Assembly (NCBI GenBank): GCA_009379975.1
Contig: WHSS01000008.1
Span: 1 to 58,581 of the forward strand
Source: Actinophytocola sp.
GTDB lineage: Bacteria; Actinomycetota; Actinomycetes; Mycobacteriales; Pseudonocardiaceae
Direction: 5' to 3'
Length of the DNA: 58,581 nucleotides
Both the position numbers and the translations under genes were made by a program. Positions 25,949 through 34,569 of this stretch are shown here, piece by piece. Position 1 is the stretch's first letter. Each line of letters begins with the position of its first letter. The notes beneath the pieces were generated by a model. It saw only the letters and a list, made by a program, of their open reading frames with translations. It was not told the origin of the DNA and made no database searches.

Positions 25949-26529
25949 CGCGACTCACTCTCGGCGCCGGGGGTCTCGGCGTTCACCTCGCGGAACTCAT
26001 CGAGGAACGATCCGGCCTGGTAGTCGGTGCGCACCGGCTCGTCACCCCGGTACTCGATGTTCAGCTCACCGAGGTATTCCTGCAGCGGCAGCGGCTTGGC
26101 CGCCACCACCATCGCGGGCACGTCCGGATCGATGTGATGCTGATGCCAGGCGCCCGCCGGGATGTAGAGCGTGTCCCCCGCCTCCCAATCCACTCGCTCA
26201 TCGTCGAGCAGGGTGTAGCCGCTGCCTTTCAGCACGAAGATGACGGCCTCGTTATGGCGGTGGGTCACCGAGCTACTGCCTGCCGGGTAGATGTGGCAGT
26301 CGAACTCTATGATCCGGTTATCGAAGCCCATGTCCGCCGAAACCAGGCCGGCATGCCAGATGCCGTTCTTCGCTTCGTATTCGAGCTCGACGTCGGCGGC
26401 CTTCATGATCCGCCTGCCCTCCCGTCGCGCGGCGGCATCCGCGGCGCGACGGGCTTGCCTGCCACGAAACAGCGCGGACTTGCCATCAAGCCATCGCTCG
26501 TCCTTGCCGTGCTCATCCTTGTCGTGCAT
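25945..26529 (-). CDS. Cupin domain protein
   Basis: A 194-residue single-cupin protein. A highly charged N-terminal stretch of about 40 residues (MHDKDEHGKDERW, then RRAADAAARREGRR) precedes the barrel. Cupin motif 1 is SSSVTHRHNEAVIFVLKG and motif 2 is DTLYIPAGAWHQHHI, giving three or four candidate metal ligands. Relatives include gentisate-dioxygenase-like and oxalate-type metal enzymes, and also simple sensors. It is the only possible ring-cleaving metalloenzyme in the window, but no catalytic assignment is safe. Translationally coupled to the SDR. Confidence 0.82.
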   Translation of the reverse strand: MHDKDEHGKDERWLDGKSALFRGRQARRAADAAARREGRRIMKAADVELEYEAKNGIWHAGLVSADMGFDNRIIEFDCHIYPAGSSSVTHRHNEAVIFVLKGSGYTLLDDERVDWEAGDTLYIPAGAWHQHHIDPDVPAMVVAAKPLPLQEYLGELNIEYRGDEPVRTDYQAGSFLDEFREVNAETPGAESESR

Positions 26530-26571
26530 AACCTGCTCCTCTCTCGGTTTCCACGTGTCACCGAACGGGAA

Positions 26572-27837
26572 TCACGGTCTCAGGCGGCCTTGGGGCGCCG
26601 CGGCCGCTTCTTCGCTGGGCTCTTCCGCACCCCGGTAGGCCCTGACCTCGTTGGGCCGCAACAGGAACGCCGCAGCGTAGAGCACCGGCACCAGGCCGCC
26701 CGCGGTCAGCGCGAGCACCGGACCGACCGCGCCCGCCACCGCGCCAATGAACGAGTCACCCAGCGCGGGGCCGCCCCGCGAGGACATCTGGTAGAACGCC
26801 GAGACCCGCCCGCGCAGCTCGTCGGGCGTCTCCAGTTGCACCGCGGCGTGCCGGATCGACGTGGCCATCGCGTCGAACGCCCCGATCAGCCCGGCCGCGG
26901 CGAGCGCGAGCAGCAACGTCGGTGACTGCGCGAGCAGCATCGCACTCGCGCCGTAGAGCACCGTCGAGATCAGCAGTACCCGCCCCAGCCTGCGGCTGCG
27001 GTCGACGACGCGGAACACCACGTAGGTCGCCAGCAGCGCACCGGCCGATGGCGCGGATGCCAGCATGCCGTACTCCGTGCCGCCGACGTGCAGCACGTCG
27101 AGCGCGAGGGCGGGCAGCACGACACGGTAGGCGCCGAACAGCGTCGCGGCCAGATCCAGCGACATCAGCTTCCAGATGATGCGGCGGTGCAGCACGAACC
27201 TGGCCCCTTCGGCGATGCCGTGCCACAGCGACCGCGGCGCGGCGTCGGTGGCCAGCCGGGGTACCCGAAGCAACGCGAGCACCCCGATCAACGCGGCGTA
27301 GGTGATCGCGTCCAGCGCATACATCAGGCCCGGGCCGCCGACCGTGATCAGCAGGCCTGCGACCGCGGGACCGACGAGCACCGCCACCTCGCGGGACGGG
27401 TTGAGCAACGCGAATGCCTGCGGCAGCTGGCTTCGCGGCACCATGGCGGGGATCAGCGCCTGCCGGGCAGGTTGATCGAAGGTCGCCGCCGCGGTAGTGA
27501 GCAGCACGCTGAGCAGCACCTGCCATGCGACGACCACACCGGTGAGGGTGAGCACGGCGAGGCCGAGCGCCACCACCATCGCCACCGCCTGCGCCCACTG
27601 CAGCAGCCGCCGCCGGTCCAGCCGGTCGGCATAGACCCCGCCCAGTGGGCTGAGCACCAGCAGGGCGACCGCCTGTGCCGCGCCGACCAGACCGGTCTGC
27701 AGCACGGAACCGGTCAGCGCATACACGTGGAAGAAGTTCGCCGCGACCGTGCCCCTTGTACCGATCTGCGAGAGCACCACGCCCGACCAGTAGAGGTTGA
27801 AGTTTCGATTACGCAGGACTTCGGGAAGACTAGGCAC
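26572..27837 (-). CDS. MFS transporter (EntS-like, DHA3 group)
   Basis: About 421 residues with 12 predicted hydrophobic segments. The N-terminus LRNRNFNLYWSGVVLSQIG and the A-loop GGVYADRLDRRRLL are typical of the DHA3 group. I choose GTG at 27837 (7 bases after AGGAG); a TTG one codon upstream is equally possible. It sits between an ABC binding-protein gene and the cupin gene in one operon. It probably exports a pathway intermediate or toxic analogue, since these relatives are usually exporters. It resembles the MFS at 34570-35832 in length and motifs (both have a DRFDRRR-type loop). Confidence 0.88.
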   Translation of the reverse strand: MPSLPEVLRNRNFNLYWSGVVLSQIGTRGTVAANFFHVYALTGSVLQTGLVGAAQAVALLVLSPLGGVYADRLDRRRLLQWAQAVAMVVALGLAVLTLTGVVVAWQVLLSVLLTTAAATFDQPARQALIPAMVPRSQLPQAFALLNPSREVAVLVGPAVAGLLITVGGPGLMYALDAITYAALIGVLALLRVPRLATDAAPRSLWHGIAEGARFVLHRRIIWKLMSLDLAATLFGAYRVVLPALALDVLHVGGTEYGMLASAPSAGALLATYVVFRVVDRSRRLGRVLLISTVLYGASAMLLAQSPTLLLALAAAGLIGAFDAMATSIRHAAVQLETPDELRGRVSAFYQMSSRGGPALGDSFIGAVAGAVGPVLALTAGGLVPVLYAAAFLLRPNEVRAYRGAEEPSEEAAAAPQGRLRP

Positions 27838-27865
27838 CAAGCCGCTCCTGGTTCTCTCCGGACGC

Positions 27866-28960
27866 TTACTTCACCTCGTCGCTGCCCGCCAGCAATTCCT
27901 CATAGGCCTTGCTCCATTTTTCGTTCTCCTTGACGACCTTTTCGACATCCAGCGCGATGCGTTCGGTGTCACCAAGTGCCCCTTCGAGGTCGGTGGATGG
28001 CGTCATGTTGAGTTCAGCGAGAACCTTTTGGCCGTCGCCGAGCATCCAGTCCTTGAACAGCAGCGCCGCCGCCGGGTGCTGGGCGGTCTTCATCAGGCCG
28101 AGCCCGTTGGGCCGCACGATCGCGGGTGCGACGAGCGGCTCGAGTTCGACCGGGGCGCCCTTCGCCTTCAGTTCCTCGACGATGTAGGTGTAGTTGGACG
28201 CGGCGACCCCGAACTGGCCCGATGAGGTCAGTTCCGCCATCACCGAATGGCCCTTCACCTTCTTGCCGTTGGCGGCCATCGTCGTGAAGAGCTTGTCGAC
28301 CTCGTCCTGTGACTTGCCCTCCGCGAGCCAGTAATCATGCAGCGCCATGTACCAGTCGAAGTCACCGACTTCGAGGGCGAGCTTGCCCTTGTACTTGGGG
28401 TCGGCGAGGTCTTCCCACGTCTTCGGCTGCTCGCCTTTGCCGATGGCCTTGGTGTTCCAACTGGGGGCGAACACGTTGAACCGGGTCGCCGTCCACCCCT
28501 CGAACTTGCCGTCGTCGGGAACGTTGTCCAAAGCCTCACCCTGATACGGCTGCAGCACGCCCTCGTTGCCGAGCGCCTGCATCTCACCGGCGTTGGTCTC
28601 CACCACGTCGGCGCCGCCATATCCGGCCGCGTTCTCCTGCAGGACGCGTTGCAGCACGGCTTCCCCGCTGGCGCGGTAGACCTCGAGCGTCACGTCGTAG
28701 GTTTCCTCGAAGCTGTCGATCAGCTCATCGATTATCTTGCTGGACAGCGAGGTGTAGAGCGAGAGCTGGCCTTCCTCCTCGGCGGCCTTGACGAGCGCTT
28801 CCTCGCGTTGTTCGCCCGTCAGGTCGAGCCACTGGGAATAGTCGGCCTTGTCCGCGCCACCGGCGCCCCCGCTGTTTCCGCTGGTCGGTGGCCCGCCACC
28901 ACAGGCGGCTACCAACGCGGCGGTGCACGCCACCGCGAGACTGAGCTTGAGTCTGTTCAT
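27866..28960 (-). CDS. ABC transporter solute-binding lipoprotein (ferric/AfuA type), copy 2
   Basis: A 364-residue type II periplasmic-binding-fold protein with signal peptide and lipobox LVAAC (Cys near residue 20), followed by a Gly-rich tether. The mature part shares blocks with the protein at 31977-33107: AEEEGQLSLYTS, VLQRVLQENAAGYGGADVVE, TATRFNVFAPSWNTK and IVRPNGLGLMKTAQHPAAA. Those shared blocks make it a clear paralogue. It follows the ATPase gene by 42 bases. Relatives bind Fe(III), polyamines, phosphonates or aromatic acids. In this catabolic setting an organic acid is favoured. Confidence 0.88.
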   Translation of the reverse strand: MNRLKLSLAVACTAALVAACGGGPPTSGNSGGAGGADKADYSQWLDLTGEQREEALVKAAEEEGQLSLYTSLSSKIIDELIDSFEETYDVTLEVYRASGEAVLQRVLQENAAGYGGADVVETNAGEMQALGNEGVLQPYQGEALDNVPDDGKFEGWTATRFNVFAPSWNTKAIGKGEQPKTWEDLADPKYKGKLALEVGDFDWYMALHDYWLAEGKSQDEVDKLFTTMAANGKKVKGHSVMAELTSSGQFGVAASNYTYIVEELKAKGAPVELEPLVAPAIVRPNGLGLMKTAQHPAAALLFKDWMLGDGQKVLAELNMTPSTDLEGALGDTERIALDVEKVVKENEKWSKAYEELLAGSDEVK

Positions 28961-29002
28961 CGCTGGTACTCCTTGACTTTGAAGGTCCTAGATCCTCGGC
29001 GA

Positions 29003-30154
29003 TCAGTTGACGGGGACGAGCGAGAGATTCTCGGGCGGCATCCGCACATAGACGTCGGAGCCGGGTGCGATCGAGATCGACGGATTGCAGCGCACGCGAA
29101 GCTCGTGCTTGCCGACCCCGATCACGTGATCCACCGAGTCCCCCAGGAAGGCACGGGTGAGCACGCTGCCGCGCCACTCGTTCGGCAGATCGGGCCGCGA
29201 CTCCTCGTAGAGCTCCATCGACTCGGGCCGGACCGACACCACGACCTCGGTGCCGCCGGGCATGTCGGCGGCGGAGTCGAGCAGCAACCTGCCGTCGTTG
29301 GTCTCCACGGTGTATTGCTCGCCGCGGTGTGCCGAGACGACGCCCGAGATGAAGTTCGAGGTTCCGATGAACTCGGCGACGAACTTGTTGTTCGGGTTCT
29401 GGTAGATCTCCCTTGGGCGTCCTAATTGGACTACGTTGCCGTCGGACATGACGGCGATCTTGGTCGACAGCGCCAGCGCCTCGATCTGGTCGTGGGTGAC
29501 GTAGACCGACGTGATGCCCAGCTCCCGCTGCAACCGCTTCAGCTCGTACCGCAGCGACTCGCGCAGCTTGGCGTCCAGATTGGACAGCGGCTCGTCGAGC
29601 AGCAGCAAGGTCGGCTCGATGACGATAGCCCGGGCCAGCGCCAGCCGCTGCTGCTGACCGCCGGAGAGTTTCGTCGCCTGCCGGTTCGCGTAGCTGCCGA
29701 GCTCCATGGTTTCCAGCACCCGCATGACGCGCTCGGAGATCTCGCGTTTGGCGGGGCGTTCACCTCGCTTCATCACCTGCAGCGGGAACGCCACATTGTT
29801 GAACACGGTCATGTGCGGCCAGATCGCGTAGGACTGGAACACCATGCCCAGGCCCCGGCTGTTCGCGGGCACATTGACCGTCTTCTCACCGGGTTTGCTC
29901 GAGAACAGCACCCGTTCGCCCACCGCGATGTGTCCCGCGTCGGGTTTCTCCAGGCCGGCGATGGCACGAAGCGTGGTGGTCTTGCCGCACCCCGATGGGC
30001 CGAGCAGGGTGAACAGTTCGCCTTCGCCCACCTCGAAACTCACGTCGTTGACGGCGAAGATCTTCGTCGCGGCGGCCTCTTCCTTACCGTTGCTGCGGGC
30101 ACGCTTGCGCCGCTCGCCGTCGAAGGTCTTGACCAGGTTGTCGATGTGCAGCAT
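29003..30154 (-). CDS. ABC transporter ATP-binding protein (PotA/FbpC type)
   Basis: A 383-residue importer ATPase. Walker A is GPSGCGKT (52-59), the Q-loop is in VFQSYAIWPHM, the signature is KLSGGQQQRLALARAI and Walker B is LLLLDEPLSNLD. A C-terminal TOBE-like region includes VVVSVRPESMELY. Unusually, a basic/charged insertion of about 18 residues (residues 13-30, RRKRARSNGKEEAAATK) interrupts the first strand region. It energises the fused permease encoded upstream and serves both binding proteins. Confidence 0.93.
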   Translation of the reverse strand: MLHIDNLVKTFDGERRKRARSNGKEEAAATKIFAVNDVSFEVGEGELFTLLGPSGCGKTTTLRAIAGLEKPDAGHIAVGERVLFSSKPGEKTVNVPANSRGLGMVFQSYAIWPHMTVFNNVAFPLQVMKRGERPAKREISERVMRVLETMELGSYANRQATKLSGGQQQRLALARAIVIEPTLLLLDEPLSNLDAKLRESLRYELKRLQRELGITSVYVTHDQIEALALSTKIAVMSDGNVVQLGRPREIYQNPNNKFVAEFIGTSNFISGVVSAHRGEQYTVETNDGRLLLDSAADMPGGTEVVVSVRPESMELYEESRPDLPNEWRGSVLTRAFLGDSVDHVIGVGKHELRVRCNPSISIAPGSDVYVRMPPENLSLVPVN

Positions 30155-30183
30155 GTGTTCTCCCTCCGGGCCGTTCGCCGCGG

Positions 30184-31914
30184 TTAGTTCCGGTTGAGCC
30201 CGACCTTCGCCCCGAGCTTGTAGGCGATGGAGACGAGCAGGATGAGCGTGAGAACCATGACGACCCCGAGGGCCGAGAGCACGGTGAACTCACCGTCCTC
30301 GAACTGCTCGAAGATCAGGATCGACAGCACTTCGTTTCCCGGGCTGTAGAGCAGGATCGAGCTCGACAGCTCCCGGAACGAGACGACGAGGATGTAGACC
30401 CAACCGGCGAGCAGACCGGGCGCGAGCAGCGGAAGCAACACCCGCCGGAACGTCTGCCACCAGCTGGCGCCGCTGACCTGTGCGGACTCCTCCAGCTCGT
30501 TGGAGATCTGATGCATGGAAATCACCGCGTAGCGCATGCCGTAGGGCATGTATCGGGTGACGTAGGCGATGAGCAGGATGAAAAGCGTGCCGTAGATGGG
30601 TATGGGGCTGCGCAGGTAGACGAAGGACAGCGCGAGCCCGAGCACCAGACCGGGGATCACCAGCGGCACGAAGGCCAACTGGTCCAGCAGGTGCCGCCCG
30701 CGGATGCGGGACCGCACGACGATCCAGGCCGCGATCGCCATGAAGGCCATCACCAGTGTCGCCGAGCCGAGGCCGAGCGCGAGGGAGTTCTGCAGCGCGG
30801 TCATCGCCTTGGACATCCCGGCGAGCTCGCGGTAGTTGTCCAGCGTCATGGTCTTGAAGACGTCCCACGACGGCGCGGTGTAGAACTTCAGCAACGAGGT
30901 ATAGAGCAGCACCACCAGCGGCGCGATCACCGTGAGGATGAAGTACAGCACGATCGCCACGCCCATCACCGGACGCCACTTGCCGAGCTCCATCGGCCGG
31001 GGCCGGAATCCCTTACCGGTCACCGTCTGGAAGTTCTTCCCGGACTTCCCGACGATATTGGCCATGGCCACCCCGATCAGGGCCAGCACCAGCAGGCCGA
31101 CGGCGAGCGCACCGGCGGCGCCGAAGTCCGGCGGATAACTGCGGAGCACGAAGTAGATGCGACTGGTGAAGACGTAGATGCCGTTCTGCAGCCCCAGCAG
31201 CGCGGGTACCTCGAAGCTCTCCAGGCTGCGCACCACCATGATGAGAATGCTGGCGACGATGGCCGGGCGGGTCAGCGGCACCGTGACCTTGCGGAACACC
31301 TGCCACCGGGTCGCGCCGGACATCAGCGCCGACTCTTCCAGCGACGGGTCCATCGACCGGAAGGCGGCGACCATCAACAGGAAGACGATCGGCGAGAGGT
31401 GGAGTCCCTCGACCCAGACCATGCCCCAGATGGTGAAAATATCGATCGCCCCCGAGCCGAAGACCGGTTCGATCAGCCGGTTGATCAATCCGATATCCGG
31501 GCTGGCCAAGAAGATCCAGGAAATGGTGTACAGGATGCCGGGGATGATCAGGGGGACGATCGACGCGGCGAAGAACAGCGCCTTGAACGGCACGTCGGTC
31601 CGCACGTTGAGGTAGGCCAACGAGGTACCGACCACCAGCGACAGCACCGCGGCTCCGATCGCGAACCACAACGAGTTGCCGATGAGCGGAAGGATCTGCG
31701 AGTGGCCGTAGGCTCGCTCGAAGCCGCCGAAGGTGACGCCGTTCCCGTCGAAGAACGTTCCCCAAAGCAGATAATAGAGCGGGACAAGGGCGAGATAGCC
31801 GATGGCGAGGCCGACCATACCGAGGATGAGCATCTTCGGCGTGGGCAGCCATCGCCGCCATCGGGCGGGCTCGGCAACGGTTTCCTGGCCAAGGGCCGGG
31901 CTGGCCGTCGTCAT
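30184..31914 (-). CDS. ABC transporter fused permease (FbpB-like, two permease domains)
   Basis: A 576-residue permease with two binding-protein-dependent transport domains fused in one chain, about 12 membrane helices. Each half has an EAA loop: EESALMSGATRWQVFRKVT in the first half and EESAQVSGASWWQTFRRVL in the second. The fused form is typical for ferric and 2-aminoethylphosphonate type importers. It lies between the first binding protein (62 bases upstream) and the ATPase. It forms the complete membrane channel without a partner subunit. Confidence 0.93.
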   Translation of the reverse strand: MTTASPALGQETVAEPARWRRWLPTPKMLILGMVGLAIGYLALVPLYYLLWGTFFDGNGVTFGGFERAYGHSQILPLIGNSLWFAIGAAVLSLVVGTSLAYLNVRTDVPFKALFFAASIVPLIIPGILYTISWIFLASPDIGLINRLIEPVFGSGAIDIFTIWGMVWVEGLHLSPIVFLLMVAAFRSMDPSLEESALMSGATRWQVFRKVTVPLTRPAIVASILIMVVRSLESFEVPALLGLQNGIYVFTSRIYFVLRSYPPDFGAAGALAVGLLVLALIGVAMANIVGKSGKNFQTVTGKGFRPRPMELGKWRPVMGVAIVLYFILTVIAPLVVLLYTSLLKFYTAPSWDVFKTMTLDNYRELAGMSKAMTALQNSLALGLGSATLVMAFMAIAAWIVVRSRIRGRHLLDQLAFVPLVIPGLVLGLALSFVYLRSPIPIYGTLFILLIAYVTRYMPYGMRYAVISMHQISNELEESAQVSGASWWQTFRRVLLPLLAPGLLAGWVYILVVSFRELSSSILLYSPGNEVLSILIFEQFEDGEFTVLSALGVVMVLTLILLVSIAYKLGAKVGLNRN

Positions 31915-31976
31915 AGATCACCTTCCAGGTCGCGTCGAGGCGCGGCTTGCCGTGCGCGGGGGGCGAGTACGTCTGA

Positions 31977-33107
31977 TCACCCGCCGCTGACCTCCTCACC
32001 ACCTTTGACAACTTCGGCGTAGAGGTCGTCCCACTTCTTGCCGTTGTCCAGCAGTTCGGATTCGGGGACCTCGACGGCTTCCAGGCCTTCGAGCGGGTCG
32101 CTGTCCGACGGCATGGACCCGATGCGGAACTTGTCGGCGAAGACCTGTTGGCCTTCCTCTCGCAGTTCCCAGTCGACGAAAAGCATCGCGGCGGCGGGGT
32201 TCTGCGCGGTCTTCATCAGGCCGATGCCGTTGGGACGTAACACGATGGGCTCGACCGGCTTACCGGAGCTCGGATGCCATGACACCGGCGCGCCCGCTTC
32301 GGCCGCCTTGTCGACGGTGTGGCTGTACAACGACGCCGCGACACTGAACTGACCGGCCGAGAGCAGCTCGCCCTGCACCGTGTGGCCCTTGACGACCTTC
32401 GAGTTGCTGGAGATCTTCTTGAAGAGCTCGACGATCTCGGCTTCGCTCATGCCCTGGTCCTCGTAGTACTTGACCATCGCGGCGAACCAGTCCACGTCGC
32501 TGAGTTCGAGGCTGACCTTGCCCTTCCACTTCGGGTCGGCGAGCTCCTCGAGCGTCTTCGGCTCCTCACCCGGCTTGACGAGCTTGGTGTTCCAGCCGAT
32601 GACGAATACGTTGAAGCGGCTGGCGGTCCAGTTCTCCGCCTGCCCCTCTTCGCGGACCTGGTCGCGCAGCTCACTCTCGTACGGCGCGAGGAAGCCCTCC
32701 TTGTTGAGCACGTTCAGCTCGAGGGCGTTGGTTTCGACGGTGTCGACGCCATGGAAGCCCGCGCTCTGCTCCTGCAGCACGCGTTGCAGCACCGACTCGG
32801 AGTTACCGCGGTAGACGCTGACCTTGATGTCGTAGGCGTCCTCGAACCCCTTGACGAGGTCGTCCATGTCGCTGTTGGAGGTGTAGATCGACAGCTCGCC
32901 TTCCTCTTCGGCAAGGCGCACCAGCTCGTCCGTGCGCTCCTGGCCGGAGAGCCCGTTGATCTTGTCGTAGACCTGCTGGGCATGCTTCTCGGCTTCCGAG
33001 GAGCCGTCAGCGCCCCCGCCGCCACTGCCAGGTGGTCCCCCGCAGGCGGCTAGTAGCAGGCCGATGGCACTCGAGGCGATGACGGTGGCGACGGTGCGAT
33101 TTCGCAT
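31977..33107 (-). CDS. ABC transporter solute-binding lipoprotein (ferric/AfuA type), copy 1
   Basis: A 376-residue binding protein with signal peptide and lipobox LLAAC (Cys near residue 22). Characteristic blocks: EEEGELSIYTSNSDMDD, VSVYRGNSESVLQRVLQEQS, TASRFNVFVIGWNTK and IVLRPNGIGLMKTAQNPAAA. It is the first gene of the nine-gene operon and shares about half its residues by eye with copy 2. No Tyr pair characteristic of true Fe(III) binders was recognised, so an organic ligand is likely. Operator site 3 lies about 210 bases upstream. Confidence 0.9.
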   Translation of the reverse strand: MRNRTVATVIASSAIGLLLAACGGPPGSGGGGADGSSEAEKHAQQVYDKINGLSGQERTDELVRLAEEEGELSIYTSNSDMDDLVKGFEDAYDIKVSVYRGNSESVLQRVLQEQSAGFHGVDTVETNALELNVLNKEGFLAPYESELRDQVREEGQAENWTASRFNVFVIGWNTKLVKPGEEPKTLEELADPKWKGKVSLELSDVDWFAAMVKYYEDQGMSEAEIVELFKKISSNSKVVKGHTVQGELLSAGQFSVAASLYSHTVDKAAEAGAPVSWHPSSGKPVEPIVLRPNGIGLMKTAQNPAAAMLFVDWELREEGQQVFADKFRIGSMPSDSDPLEGLEAVEVPESELLDNGKKWDDLYAEVVKGGEEVSGG

Positions 33108-33381
33108 GGCTCCTCCGGGGCTTCTTCATGAGTCGGTCCGGCCGGCCACGGATGCTGACTTTGGTGGCGGCCCCCATTTACCGGTGATGACGTCGTCGGG
33201 CTGATTGCTGGTCGCGGCGGCGGGAAGGCCGGATGACTGGGACTTCCGCACGTCAGGGCCGCCTTCCTCACTCATTCGCGTGTGATGCAAGACACTATTA
33301 CAGCGAAGGGTTTACGGTCTAACCATTAGTCAGTTGGTTACGGAACCGTTATCCCCTAACAGGGCGACAGGTGCGCCTGCT
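33108..33381. promoter_or_regulatory. Intergenic region with operator site 3
   Basis: This 274-base region separates the ABC operon start from the end of the cyclodeaminase-like gene. Operator site 3 is at 33316-33332: GGTCTAACCATTAGTCA on the plus strand, matching the invariant ACCAT core. Its second half is poorer than in sites 1 and 2. The remaining sequence is GC-rich without recognisable genes; the leader to the ABC gene would be about 200 nt. Confidence 0.5.
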
Positions 33382-34491
33382 TCAGTCGCGAATGTCCTGG
33401 AGAAACCACTCGCGCGGCAGGATCCGGCCGCGTCCCGCCGCCAGCGCGAGCTCGTAGACCAGCCCGGCCACCGCGTGGAACTGCGCGCCCTGAACGTTCC
33501 CGCGTTCGGAGAAGGTCACCTCGGCGTCATCACGCCGGACGACGGCCCTCCCGGCCAGCACATCCGCGAGGGAGACGACGCGCGTCGTACCTGGCTCCTC
33601 CGGCGGCCGGCGCGGCTTGCGGCCGTGGGAATGCCGCGCCCAGACCGGGTCGTCCTGACACCCGACGTAGGCGACGTATTCGTCGCGCGTTGCCCACTCC
33701 GGATGGGTGACCGGCGCCGGCGCATCACCGAGCCGTAGCCAGCCATCGATCCGGCGCAGTGCTTCGCCGTCCGGCCTGCCGCCGATCGCGGTGACATGCG
33801 TGCCCGGTTCGATGTGGGCGCCGCGCAGCACCTCGCCCGCGGCGTCGGTGCAAGCCGAAACCACGTCGGCGCCCCGGTAGACGCCCGCCGGATCGTCCAG
33901 TGCGACCGCCTCCACGCCGTAGCGCTCCGCCACCTCGGCGGCATAGCGCTCGCGATGCGCGCGGGTGGGGCTGTAGACCTGCACTCGCTGGACGTCGCGC
34001 ACCACGCGCAACGCCTCGAGGTGACTGCGCGCCATGCCGCCGGAGCCGAGCATGCCCAGCACGGCGGCATCGCTACGGGCGCCGTAGCGCACCCCGATCG
34101 CGGAATCGGCGCCGACGCGAGCCTGCTGCAGCACACCGTCGTTGAGCAGGGCCAGCGGCTCACCGGTGCGGGTGGACAGCAGCAGGATCAGCCCGCAGTA
34201 AGTGCCGGGCGCGCCACAGTATTTGTCCTGGGTGCGCGTCCCGGCGTAGGAGACCTCGCGCACCACGTCGGACTTCATCCGGATCGCGAAGTAGCCGGTC
34301 CGGGCGGAACCGCCCTCCATCGTGCCCCATTGATAGACGCTCTCGCCGTCACCGACCGGCAGCCGGAGGTCGATCCGGGGCCGGCACACCGCTCGATCGC
34401 GGGCCAGATCCTCATACGCCTCCTCCAGCACCCGGACCACATCGGTGACCTTCAGCAGCGAAGCGACGTCGTCGTTGTTCAGCAGCAGCAC
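33382..34491 (-). CDS. Ornithine cyclodeaminase / mu-crystallin family protein
   Basis: A 369-residue protein of the ornithine cyclodeaminase/alanine-dehydrogenase-like family, somewhat longer than usual (about 330). The N-terminal LLLNNDDVASLL and VCRPRIDLRLP precede the Rossmann domain with VLGMLGSGGMARSHLEA. Members deaminate ornithine or reduce imines/keto acids with NAD(P)H; many are uncharacterised. The Lys expected for ornithine chemistry is probably in YFAIRMKSDV. It is divergent from the MFS gene with operator site 4 between them. It could act on a nitrogen-containing intermediate. Confidence 0.85.
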   Translation of the reverse strand: MLLLNNDDVASLLKVTDVVRVLEEAYEDLARDRAVCRPRIDLRLPVGDGESVYQWGTMEGGSARTGYFAIRMKSDVVREVSYAGTRTQDKYCGAPGTYCGLILLLSTRTGEPLALLNDGVLQQARVGADSAIGVRYGARSDAAVLGMLGSGGMARSHLEALRVVRDVQRVQVYSPTRAHRERYAAEVAERYGVEAVALDDPAGVYRGADVVSACTDAAGEVLRGAHIEPGTHVTAIGGRPDGEALRRIDGWLRLGDAPAPVTHPEWATRDEYVAYVGCQDDPVWARHSHGRKPRRPPEEPGTTRVVSLADVLAGRAVVRRDDAEVTFSERGNVQGAQFHAVAGLVYELALAAGRGRILPREWFLQDIRD

Positions 34492-34523
34492 AGCAGACCT
34501 CCACGGGGCGCGTGAACCCTGAA

Positions 34524-34540
34524 GGTATTACCATTAGGCC
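34524..34540 (+). promoter_or_regulatory. Operator site 4 (cyclodeaminase / MFS divergent promoter)
   Basis: GGTATTACCATTAGGCC on the plus strand, with palindromic core GGT-ATT-ACC. It lies 33 bases upstream of the minus-strand start at 34491 and 30 bases upstream of the plus-strand start at 34570, so one bound regulator could control both. Confidence 0.6.
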
Positions 34541-34569
34541 TCGACGTCGAGGGGCGGCCGCGGCGGACC

